From Oryzisolibacter propanilivorax (lineage in GTDB: Bacteria > Pseudomonadota > Gammaproteobacteria > Burkholderiales > Burkholderiaceae_C), in assembly GCF_900103645.1 (NCBI RefSeq), contig NZ_FNHP01000002.1, forward strand, positions 248,001-312,000: a stretch of DNA of 64,000 bases, in the 5' to 3' direction. Shown piece by piece: positions 46,105-53,871 of the stretch. Within the stretch, counting starts at the first letter, position 1. Each line of letters begins with the position of its first letter. The notes beneath the pieces were generated by a model that worked only from the letters and a program-made list of their open reading frames with translations, was not told the origin of the DNA and made no database searches. The translations under genes and the position numbers were made by a program.

Positions 46105-46374
46105 GAGGAAAGCCGGCGTGCTTCGGGGCGGCTGGCCTGGCCCCTTCAGCCAGAACGGCCTGCCCAGCCTGAGGCTGGTTCGCCAACTCGTTGAGCCCAC
46201 CTAATTGGGTTCTGACCCCAATTAAGAGCCACGCTCCCCCATGACCGGCGCATCTTGAGCCAGCAGACGCCGTGGATCCGGCTTCGCCGGTCCACCAGCG
46301 TCGTCCCCCCTTCACAGCACGCGCAGCGCGCGCCAGAGAAGGGGGAAGCGGCGCAACCGCTCAGGGGTTGTCCT
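46105..46374. repeat. Intergenic region with REP-like palindrome and family B repeat
   Basis: TAATTGGG (46202-46209) and CCCAATTA (46217-46224) form a perfect stem with loop TTCTGAC, typical of REP sequences tied to RAYT transposases. From about 46284 to 46374 lies an inverse copy of the family B repeat seen at 611-735: CGTCGTCCCCCCTTC, GCGCAGCGCGC, GAGAAGGGGGAAGC, GGCGCAACCGC. No gene is present. Confidence 0.65.
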
Positions 46375-47148
46375 TTATTTTTCGACGAACGCCCGCTCGA
46401 TCACGAAGTCGCCCGGCCGCGTGGTGTTGCCCTCCTCGAAGTCGCGCTTTTCCAGCAGCTCCTTGAGCGAGGCCAGCATCTCCGGGCTGCCGCACAGCAT
46501 CACCCGGTCTTCCAGCGGCGACAGCGGCGGCACGCCCAGGTCCGTGAACAGCTTGCCGCTTTCGATCAGCTCGTTGGTGCGACCCTGGTTGCGGAAGGGC
46601 TCGCGCGTCACGGTGGGGTAGTACTTCAGCTGCTTGGCGACCATCTCGCCCAGGAACTCGTGTTGTGGCAGCTCCTGGGTGATGTAGTCGTGGTAGGCCA
46701 GCTCAGCCACCTCGCGCACGCCGTGGATCAGGATGACCTCCTCGAATTTCTCGTAGGTCTCCGGGTCGCGGATGGTGCTCATGAACGGCGCCAGGCCGGT
46801 GCCGGTGGAGATCAGGTACAGCCTTTTCGCCGGCAGCAGGTAGTCGATCAGCAGCGTGCCGGTGGGCTTCTTGCCGACGACGATGGTGTCGCCCACCTGG
46901 ATGTTCTGCAGGCGCGAGGTCAGCGGGCCGTCGGGCACCTTGATGGACAGGAACTCCAGGTGCTCCTCGTAGTTGGCACTGGCGATGCTGTAGGCGCGCA
47001 GCAGCGGCTTGCCATTGACCATCAGGCCGATCATGGTGAAGTGGCCGTTGGAGAACCGCAGCGCGGTGTCGCGCGTGGTGGTGAAGGAAAACAGGCGGTC
47101 GGTCCAGTGGTGCACCGACAGGACACGTTCTTCGAGGAATGCGCTCAT
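46375..47148 (-). CDS. fpr: Ferredoxin--NADP+ reductase
   Basis: FAD enzyme of 257 aa, bacterial subclass I. FAD motif RAYSIAS at about residues 50-56, NADP motif STGTGLAPFMS near 115, and C-terminal AFVEK, usual for this subclass. It passes electrons between NADPH and ferredoxin or flavodoxin in oxidative stress and iron-sulfur repair. The gene is divergent from a Liv-type binding protein gene; a nested palindrome lies in the space. In pseudomonads a LysR-type protein controls fpr, so this may be its site; no regulator gene is adjacent. Confidence 0.93.
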   Translation of the reverse strand: MSAFLEERVLSVHHWTDRLFSFTTTRDTALRFSNGHFTMIGLMVNGKPLLRAYSIASANYEEHLEFLSIKVPDGPLTSRLQNIQVGDTIVVGKKPTGTLLIDYLLPAKRLYLISTGTGLAPFMSTIRDPETYEKFEEVILIHGVREVAELAYHDYITQELPQHEFLGEMVAKQLKYYPTVTREPFRNQGRTNELIESGKLFTDLGVPPLSPLEDRVMLCGSPEMLASLKELLEKRDFEEGNTTRPGDFVIERAFVEK

Positions 47149-47212
47149 GGCTGGAGGATCGGGAGGGCAGTGGAAATCAGGGCCTGCTCGGGCCCTGGCG
47201 CGAGTGTCGCCG

Positions 47213-47247
47213 CTTTGTTATTCAGCCTGCGAATAAGCCAAACAAAG
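47213..47247. promoter_or_regulatory. Nested inverted repeats upstream of fpr
   Basis: TTATTC (47218-47223) and GAATAA (47231-47236) with seven bases between, and outer arms CTTTGTT (47213-47219) and AACAAAG (47241-47247). The inner pair fits a LysR-type T-N11-A site. It lies 65 bases before the fpr ATG. Confidence 0.5.
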
Positions 47248-47352
47248 GCCGGCGCCCTCGCCCTACGGACAAACCCTGGCATTGTGGGGCAAACTTGCGC
47301 GCCGGCCCGATGGGGGCCGGCCCTGCAATGACCTGCGACAAAGGATCGCCCC

Positions 47353-48567
47353 ATGCCGTCTCGCCTGCTTGCCGCCACCGCGCTGGCGCTCACCGCCTCC
47401 CTGTCCCTGCTGGCCGCAGGCAGCGCCCATGCCCAGGGCATTTACAAGCTGGGCGAGGTCAACAGCTACAAGGCCCAGCCGGCCTTTCTGGAACCCTACA
47501 AGAAAGGCATGGAACTGGCGGTGGAGCAGATCAACGCCGCCGGCGGCGTGGACGGCAGGAAGCTGCAGCTCATCACCCGCGACGACAACGGCAACCCCGG
47601 CGACGCCGTACGCGCCGCCGAGGAGCTGTTCGCACGCGAGAAGATCGACGTGCTGATGGGCAGCTTCCTGTCGCACGTCGGCCTGGCGCTGACCGACTAC
47701 GCGCAGCAAAAGAAGCGCTTCTTCCTGGCCGCCGAGCCGCTCACGGACAAGATCGTCTGGGAGCACGGCAACCGCTACACCTTCCGCCTGCGCCCCTCCA
47801 CCTGGATGCAGGTGGCCATGCTGGTGCCCGAGGCGGTGAAGATGAACAAGCAGCGCTGGGCCATCGTCTACCCCAACTACGAGTACGGCCAGTCCGCCGT
47901 GGCCACCTTCAAGCAGCTGCTGAAAGCGGCGCAGCCGAACGTGGAGTTCGTTGCCGAGCAGGCCACGCCGCTGGGCAAGGTGGACGCGGGCAGCGTGGTG
48001 CAGGCGCTGCAGGACGCGAAACCCGACGCCATCTTCAACGTGCTGTTCGCCGCCGATCTGGCCAAGTTCGTGCGCGAAGGCAACACGCGCGGGCTGTTCG
48101 AGGGGCGCGGCGTGGTCAGCCTGCTGTCGGGCGAGCCCGAGTACCTGGACACGCTGAAGGGCGAGACACCGAATGGCTGGATCGTCACCGGCTACCCCTG
48201 GTACGCCATCCAGACGCCCGCGCACCAGGCCTTCCTGGACGCCTACCAGAAGCGCTTCAAGGACTACCCGCGCGCCGGCTCGGTCGTGGGCTACAACGCC
48301 ATCCTGTCGGTCGCCGCGGGCCTGAAGAAAGCCGGCTCAGCCGACACGGAAAAGCTCATCGCCGCCTTCCGCGGCCTGCAGCTGGACACGCCCTGGGGCC
48401 CGATCACCTACCGCCTGCAGGACCACCAGTCCACCATGGGCGCCTACGTCGGCAAGACGGCGCTGCAAAAGGGCAAGGGCGTGATGGTGGACTTCCACTA
48501 CATGGACGGCGCCGACTTCCAGCCCAGCGACGCCGAGGTGGCCAAGCTGCGCCCGGCCGCGCGCTGA
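47353..48567 (+). CDS. ABC transporter substrate-binding protein (LivK-like)
   Basis: Periplasmic binding protein of 404 aa with a Sec signal peptide (LTASLSLLAAGSAHAQG). Peripla_BP_6 fold: GMELAVEQINAAGGVDGRKLQL, then DNGNPGDAVRAAEELF and VLMGSFLSHVGLALTDYAQ. It opens a five-component Liv-type operon (receptor, fused permease, two ATPases) although a family A repeat separates it from the permease gene by 118 bases. Amino acids, amides or aromatic acids are the usual ligands; no choice is possible. Confidence 0.9.
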   Translation: MPSRLLAATALALTASLSLLAAGSAHAQGIYKLGEVNSYKAQPAFLEPYKKGMELAVEQINAAGGVDGRKLQLITRDDNGNPGDAVRAAEELFAREKIDVLMGSFLSHVGLALTDYAQQKKRFFLAAEPLTDKIVWEHGNRYTFRLRPSTWMQVAMLVPEAVKMNKQRWAIVYPNYEYGQSAVATFKQLLKAAQPNVEFVAEQATPLGKVDAGSVVQALQDAKPDAIFNVLFAADLAKFVREGNTRGLFEGRGVVSLLSGEPEYLDTLKGETPNGWIVTGYPWYAIQTPAHQAFLDAYQKRFKDYPRAGSVVGYNAILSVAAGLKKAGSADTEKLIAAFRGLQLDTPWGPITYRLQDHQSTMGAYVGKTALQKGKGVMVDFHYMDGADFQPSDAEVAKLRPAAR

Positions 48568-48601
48568 AGCGCCCTGGCGCGGCACCCGCCCATGCGGCCC
48601 A

Positions 48602-48665
48602 ACAGCTTCAAAAAGCATAGCTGCATTCCCTTGATCCGCAAGGGCCAGGGGCATTTTTCGCTTCA
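48602..48665. repeat. Dispersed repeat, family A, copy 5
   Basis: AGCTTCAAAAAGCATAGCTG, CATTCCCTTGATCCGCAAGG, GCCAGGGGCATTTTTCGC. The core is CCCTTG-N7-AAGGG. It falls inside an operon, between the binding protein and permease genes, where a hairpin could lower downstream expression. Confidence 0.7.
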
Positions 48666-48685
48666 AAACCGCGCAGACTGAACCC

Positions 48686-50602
48686 ATGCAACTCTCCAGC
48701 CTGCTGGTGCAGCTGCTCAACGGCCTGGCCGGCGCCTCGACGCTGTTCCTGGTGGCCGCCGGGCTGTCGCTGATCTTCGGCGTGCTGCGCATCGTCAACT
48801 TCGCGCACGGCTCGCTGTACATGCTGGGGCTGTACGTGGCGTACTCCAGCGTCGAGCAGCTGGCGCCCACGCTGGGCTTCTGGCCGGCGCTGCTGCTGGC
48901 GCCGCTGGCCGTAGGGCTGTTCGGTGCGCTGGTCGAGGTGCTGCTGCTGCGCCGGCTGTACCACGCGCCCGAGCTGCTGCAGCTGCTGGCGACCTTTGCG
49001 CTGGTGCTGGTCATCAAGGACGCCGCCCTGTGGCTGTGGGGGCCAGAAGAATTGTTCGGCCCGCGCGCGCCAGGGCTGGAGGGCGCGGTGACGCTGCTGG
49101 GCCGGCGCTTTCCGGCCTACGACCTGTTCCTGATCGCCGTCGGCCCGCTGGTGCTGCTGCTGCTGTGGCTGCTGCTGAAACGCACCCGCTGGGGCACCCT
49201 GGTGCGCGCCGCCACGCAGGACCGCGAGATGGTCGGCGCCCTGGGCGTGAACCAGGCCTGGCTGTTCACCGCCGTGTTCGCGCTCGGCGCGCTGCTGGCG
49301 GGCCTGGGCGGCGCGCTGCAGCTGCCGCGCGAGCCGGCCAGCCTGGAGCTGGACCTGAACACCATCGGCGCGGCCTTCGTGGTGGTGGTGGTGGGCGGCA
49401 TGGGTTCCATCCCCGGCGCCTTCGTGGCGGCGCTGCTGATCGCCGAGCTGAAAGCCGTGTGCATCTGGCTCGGCGTGGTGGAGGTGGCGGGTGTCAGCAT
49501 CGCCTTCCCGCGCCTGACGCTGGTGGTGGAATTTCTGGTGATGGCCGCCGTGCTGGTCTGGCGGCCGTGGGGTCTGCTGGGCAAGCCGCAGGCCCTGGTG
49601 CGCGCCAGCAGCGAGAGGGCCGAAGCCCCGCTGCGGCGCTCCGGCCTCGGGGCGCGGGCAGCCTGGGTGGTCGGCGTGGCCCTGCTGGCGCTGCTGCCCG
49701 TGGCGGCCGGCGCCTGGCCCTACGCCACCGTGCTGGTGCAGGACGTGCTGGTGGCGGCCCTCTTCGCCGCCAGCCTGCACGCCCTCATGGGCCCCGGCGG
49801 CATGCACTCGTTCGGCCACGCGGCGTACTTCGGCGCCGGCGCGTACACGGCGGCGCTGCTGGTGCGCAGCGCCGGCTGGCCAGTGGAGGGCGCGCTGCTG
49901 CTCGCGCCGCTCGGCGCGGCGGCGTTCGCGCTGGTCTATGGCTGGTTCTGCGTGCGCCTGTCGGGCGTGTACCTGGCCATGCTGACCCTGGCGTTCGCGC
50001 AGATCACCTGGGCCATCGCCTTCCAGTGGAACGCTGTCACCGGCGGCAGCAACGGCATCACCGGCGTATGGCCGCAGGGCTGGCTGGCGGACGGGCCGGC
50101 GTTCTACCTGCTGACGCTGGCCTGCGTGGCGGCGGGCGTGTTCGCCCTGCGCCGGCTGCTGCACGCGCCCTTCGGCATGGCGCTGCGCGCCGCGCGCGAC
50201 TCCGCCCTGCGCGCCGACGCCATCGGCATCGACGTGCACCGCCTGCGCTGGGCGGCCTTCATGGTGGCCGGGCTGTTCGCCGGGCTGGCGGGCGCGCTGT
50301 TCGCCTTCTCCAAGGGCGGCGTGTCGCCCGAGGCGCTGTCGGTGGGCAAGTCGGTGGACGGGCTGGTGATGGTGCTGCTGGGCGGGCTGCAGTCGCTGTC
50401 CGGCCCGCTGGTGGGTGCGGCGGCCTTCACCTGGCTGCACGACACCGTCGCCCGCCACACCGATTACTGGCGCGCGCTGCTGGGCGGCATCATGCTGCTG
50501 CTGGTGCTGCTGTTTCCACAAGGAATGGCCGGCCTGGCCCAGGTAGTCAAAGGGCGGGCAGCTATCAAACCAGGAGCAAATGCGCCGGAGGCCGCGCCAT
50601 GA
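48686..50602 (+). CDS. Fused branched-chain-type ABC permease (LivH-LivM)
   Basis: Permease of 638 aa made of a LivH-like half (residues about 1-300, with SLIFGVLRIVNFAHGSLYML) and a LivM-like half (about 320-620, with GPGGMHSFGHAAYFGAGAYT and MLTLAFAQITWAIAFQ). About 16-18 hydrophobic segments. In most systems these are two genes; the fusion replaces a heterodimer. The C-terminal tail (VKGRAAIKPGANAPEAAP) is partly encoded by a family A repeat fragment (GGCAGCTATCAAACCAGGAG). Its stop overlaps the ATPase gene (ATGA). Confidence 0.92.
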   Translation: MQLSSLLVQLLNGLAGASTLFLVAAGLSLIFGVLRIVNFAHGSLYMLGLYVAYSSVEQLAPTLGFWPALLLAPLAVGLFGALVEVLLLRRLYHAPELLQLLATFALVLVIKDAALWLWGPEELFGPRAPGLEGAVTLLGRRFPAYDLFLIAVGPLVLLLLWLLLKRTRWGTLVRAATQDREMVGALGVNQAWLFTAVFALGALLAGLGGALQLPREPASLELDLNTIGAAFVVVVVGGMGSIPGAFVAALLIAELKAVCIWLGVVEVAGVSIAFPRLTLVVEFLVMAAVLVWRPWGLLGKPQALVRASSERAEAPLRRSGLGARAAWVVGVALLALLPVAAGAWPYATVLVQDVLVAALFAASLHALMGPGGMHSFGHAAYFGAGAYTAALLVRSAGWPVEGALLLAPLGAAAFALVYGWFCVRLSGVYLAMLTLAFAQITWAIAFQWNAVTGGSNGITGVWPQGWLADGPAFYLLTLACVAAGVFALRRLLHAPFGMALRAARDSALRADAIGIDVHRLRWAAFMVAGLFAGLAGALFAFSKGGVSPEALSVGKSVDGLVMVLLGGLQSLSGPLVGAAAFTWLHDTVARHTDYWRALLGGIMLLLVLLFPQGMAGLAQVVKGRAAIKPGANAPEAAP

Positions 50603-51387
50603 GCCTGCTGCAGGTGACCGGCCTGTCCAAGTCCTTCGGCGGCGTGCGCGCGGTGGACGGCGTGGATTTTTCCCTCGCGCCCGGTGAGCTGCTGGCGCTG
50701 ATCGGCCCCAACGGCGCGGGCAAGACCACCACCTTCAACATGGTGGGCGGGCAGCTGGTGCCGGACGCGGGCGCCATCGTGCTGGACGGCCACGACATCG
50801 CCGGCCTGCCGCCGCGCGCCATCTGGCGCCGGGGCGTGGGCCGCACCTTCCAGATCGCCGAGACCTTCGCCTCGCTCACCGTGCTGCAGAACGTGCAGCT
50901 GGCGCTGCTGTCGGCCGACGGGCGCATCTTCCGCGTCTGGCGCCCGGCCGGCACGCACCGCGTGCAGGACGCCCTGGCGCTGCTGGAGCGCGTGGGCATG
51001 GGCGCGCAGGCCGCACGGCCGTGCAGCGAGCTGGCCTACGGCGACATCAAGCGCGTGGAGCTGGCCATGGCGCTGGCGCACGCGCCGCGCCTGCTGCTGA
51101 TGGACGAGCCCACCGCCGGCATGGCGCCCGCCGAGCGGCTGGCGCTGATGGCCCTCACGCGCGAACTGGCGCACGAGCGCCGCATGGGCGTGCTGTTCAC
51201 CGAGCACAGCATGGACGTCGTGTTCCAGCACGCCGACCGGGTGCTGGTGCTGGTGCGCGGCCGCATCCTGGCCGAAGGCCCGCCCGCCGCCATCCAGGGC
51301 AACGCGCAGGTGCAGGCCGCCTACCTGGGCACCGGCCGCATCGGCGCTGCCCCACCTGCCGCCGCAGCGCCAGGAGCCGCGCCATGA
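50599..51387 (+). CDS. Branched-chain-type ABC ATPase (LivG-like)
   Basis: ATPase of 262 aa. Walker A GPNGAGKTTTFN (about residues 37-48), Q-loop FQIAETF, signature-like LAYGDIKRVELAMAL and Walker B LLLMDEPTAGM with H-loop FTEHSMDV. The signature is the divergent LAYG form common in LivG. It overlaps both neighbours by four bases, so translation is coupled. The last 15 residues are Ala/Pro-rich. Confidence 0.93.
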   Translation: MSLLQVTGLSKSFGGVRAVDGVDFSLAPGELLALIGPNGAGKTTTFNMVGGQLVPDAGAIVLDGHDIAGLPPRAIWRRGVGRTFQIAETFASLTVLQNVQLALLSADGRIFRVWRPAGTHRVQDALALLERVGMGAQAARPCSELAYGDIKRVELAMALAHAPRLLLMDEPTAGMAPAERLALMALTRELAHERRMGVLFTEHSMDVVFQHADRVLVLVRGRILAEGPPAAIQGNAQVQAAYLGTGRIGAAPPAAAAPGAAP

Positions 51388-52148
51388 AACTGAACGACAA
51401 CACCGCGCATGCGCCGGGCGACGACGCGCCCCTGCTGCAGGTCGAGGGCCTGAACGCCTGGTACGGCGCCGCGCAGATCCTGTTCGGCGTGGGCCTGCAG
51501 GTAGGGCGCGGCGAGGTCGTCGCGCTGATGGGCCGCAACGGCGCGGGCAAGTCCACCACCCTGAAAAGCATCGCCGCCCTGGTGCCGCGCCGCGTGGGCA
51601 GCGTGCGCTTTCTGGGCCGCGACGTGTCGCGCCTGGCCCCGCACCAGATCGCGCGGCTGGGCCTGGGCTACGTGCCGGAAGAGCGGCGCATCTTCACCGA
51701 CCTGACGGTGCTGGAAAACCTGGAAGTCGGCCGCCAGCCGCCGCGCCGCTGGCCGGACGGCACCGCCGCGCCGCTGTGGACGCCGGCGCAGCTTTTTGCC
51801 CTGTTCCCCAACCTGGGCGAAATGCCCGGCCGCCCCGGCGGGCGCATGAGCGGCGGCGAGCAGCAGATGCTGACGGTGGCCCGCACGCTGATGGGCCAGC
51901 CGCTGGTGGTGCTGCTGGACGAGCCCTCCGAGGGCGTGGCGCCGATCATCGTGGAGCAGATGGCGCAGACCATCCTGCAGCTGAAAGCGCAGGGCATCGG
52001 CATCTTGCTGAGCGAGCAGAATTTGCCGTTTGCGGAGGCTGTGGCGGACCGGGCAGTGGTGCTGGAGAAGGGGCAGGTGGTGCATGCGGCGCCGATGGGG
52101 GAGTTGGCGGCGGATGCGGGGATGCGGCGGTTGTATTTGGGCGTTTAA
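51384..52148 (+). CDS. Branched-chain-type ABC ATPase (LivF-like)
   Basis: ATPase of 254 aa with Walker A GRNGAGKSTTLKS, LivF-typical LGYVPEERRIFTDLTVLENLEVG, signature MSGGEQQMLTVARTL and Walker B VLLDEPSEGVAP. It ends the operon. Base composition at its end is less GC-rich than in upstream genes, and the accessory region begins directly after it. Confidence 0.94.
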   Translation: MKLNDNTAHAPGDDAPLLQVEGLNAWYGAAQILFGVGLQVGRGEVVALMGRNGAGKSTTLKSIAALVPRRVGSVRFLGRDVSRLAPHQIARLGLGYVPEERRIFTDLTVLENLEVGRQPPRRWPDGTAAPLWTPAQLFALFPNLGEMPGRPGGRMSGGEQQMLTVARTLMGQPLVVLLDEPSEGVAPIIVEQMAQTILQLKAQGIGILLSEQNLPFAEAVADRAVVLEKGQVVHAAPMGELAADAGMRRLYLGV

Positions 52149-52572
52149 GCGTATTTGCTTCGCGCAGGACGTTTTGGGGGCGTAAGACAGTGATGGGGGT
52201 TGTTGCCCTCCATCGCTTTTAAGGCATGAGCGGCTGCTGTGCAGCGGGTGCCGTCGTTCACTGATGCGCCTCCAAAGCACGGTGACCGACACACAGCAGT
52301 CATTCGCCCCACCCACGACTAGTTCGTGCGGTCGGCACGTATCGGATGAGCTGGTGACGTTGGAGATGCCACGGGTCATGACGGCTACTCGAAGGTCTTC
52401 TGCCATGGATTGTGAGTGAATACAAGCCACTCATTTTCTTCACGACGGCTATTCACGAGCCAAACACTACCTGTAGCGCTTGATGCTATCAAATACACTA
52501 TATATAGTGTCTGCACGAGCGTAGTCTTAACAAAGCGGCTGTCAAGCCCGCCTCCGCTCCCGACCCCCACAA
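52149..52572. other. 424-base AT-richer gap at the left edge of the accessory island
   Basis: No gene is recognised; the GC content is clearly lower than on either side. The last 100 bases hold the promoter of the CBASS pair. A fragment at about 52240-52400 may be eroded coding DNA, but no family is recognised. No tRNA or clear attachment repeat is seen. Confidence 0.5.
52480..52510 (+). promoter_or_regulatory. CBASS promoter overlapped by a perfect palindrome
   Basis: TTGATG (52480-52485), 17-base spacer, TATAGT (52503-52508): a good sigma70 promoter. ACACTATATATAGTGT (52495-52510) is a perfect 16-base palindrome covering the -10 box, so a repressor bound there would shut the promoter. No regulator gene is adjacent. 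Confidence 0.65.
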
Positions 52573-53871
52573 ATGACCTTTTCCTCTTATCACCTCCCCG
52601 CCCCGGCCGACTGGCAGGCGTTCGAGCGCTTCACCCGAGACCTGTTCAGTGCTGTCTGGGATGACCCACGTGCGCAGGCCAATGGTCGTGCCGGGCAGGC
52701 GCAGGCGGGCGTCGACGTGTTCGGGACGAGTTCGCGCACTGGCGGACTCGAGGGCGTCCAGTGCAAGGGCAAGGACGCACGCTACGGCAATGTGGTGACC
52801 GTGGACGAGCTGCAGGCAGAGGTGAAGAAGGCGTTGACCTTCAAGCCGGCGCTGACGCACTACTACTTGGTCACCAGCGGCGAGACAGACGTGAGGGTGC
52901 AGGAGGAGGCGCGGCGCATCAGCGATGCGAACAAACAGGTGGGACTGTTCGGGGTCGACGTTTACAGCTGGGACCAACTGCTGGCACTCCTCCAGGACCA
53001 TCGCCGGGTGGCGCGCAAGCATTACAGGGCGCTGCAGGTCGCGCTGTCCGAAATGGACGCTCCGGCCGAGCTCATCGCCATCTGCCACCAGTCGTTCCAG
53101 AACGGGAACGCGCAGTTTCACACCGTCGATGCGGTCACCGCTGCCGAAGGTTTCTACCCGGTGCAGATGGACGCCTCGATGCACTACGAGGCCGGCGTGC
53201 TGGACGCGCAGGCCGCAATTGCCGGCCAGCGCAACTTGTTCCGCGACATCACCGCTCAGCTGCGCGCTCATCCGGACGCCACGGTGGCGTACTTCGGCAT
53301 CGCGCACATCCCGTTGACCATGCATGCCGGCGCCGCGGCCTCCACCAAGCAAGCCATCCGGCTTTACGAGTTGGACGGCCCCTCCGGCCAGTGGGAGCCA
53401 CTGCTGGACGAGTCTGGCCCCGACCTAGACGTGGAGTTGGTGGACATGGGCGGCCCGGTCGGCGGTGAGCACGCGGTTATCCAGGTCGAGGCCAGCGCTC
53501 GGGTGGCCAAGACTGACATCGACCAGACCATCACCAAACCGTATCGGCACATCGTCATCCGCGTCGCGGAACCGAAGCGCGGAGTCATCACCCATCACGA
53601 CCAGGCCCGCGCGGTGGCCAATGCCTTCCGCGAAGCCGTTGACCGCATCCACAACGAGAACCCAGCGACGACGATGCACGTTTTCGCCGCAACGCCCGTC
53701 TCGGTCTCCTTCCGGCTCGGGCAGATGGTCAGCCAGACCATGCACCGCTCGGTGCTGGCCTACAACTACTCGCAACGAAGCACCCCGCCCTACCACTGGG
53801 CGGTCGATTTGGTTGCCGCGGACGGTGCTCCGGGTCAACTGTGGATTTCCGAAGGACAGCCCCGTGTTTGA
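52573..53871 (+). CDS. cap4: Cap4-type CBASS effector: PD-(D/E)XK nuclease fused to SAVED domain
   Basis: Protein of 432 aa. The N-terminal restriction-type nuclease domain (residues about 10-160) has Asp48 in GVDVFG and the Glu60...Gln63-Cys-Lys65 strand, which fit a D...(E/Q)xK active site. Residues about 190-432 form the SAVED domain that binds cyclic oligonucleotides (VAYFGIAHIPLTMHAG, HVFAATPVSVSFRLGQ). Cap4 enzymes degrade DNA once a cyclic nucleotide from the partner CD-NTase is bound, leading to abortive infection. The next gene is such a CD-NTase, overlapping by eight bases. No ribosome site is seen before the ATG. Family placement is strong; the second messenger is unknown. Confidence 0.88.
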   Translation: MTFSSYHLPAPADWQAFERFTRDLFSAVWDDPRAQANGRAGQAQAGVDVFGTSSRTGGLEGVQCKGKDARYGNVVTVDELQAEVKKALTFKPALTHYYLVTSGETDVRVQEEARRISDANKQVGLFGVDVYSWDQLLALLQDHRRVARKHYRALQVALSEMDAPAELIAICHQSFQNGNAQFHTVDAVTAAEGFYPVQMDASMHYEAGVLDAQAAIAGQRNLFRDITAQLRAHPDATVAYFGIAHIPLTMHAGAAASTKQAIRLYELDGPSGQWEPLLDESGPDLDVELVDMGGPVGGEHAVIQVEASARVAKTDIDQTITKPYRHIVIRVAEPKRGVITHHDQARAVANAFREAVDRIHNENPATTMHVFAATPVSVSFRLGQMVSQTMHRSVLAYNYSQRSTPPYHWAVDLVAADGAPGQLWISEGQPRV

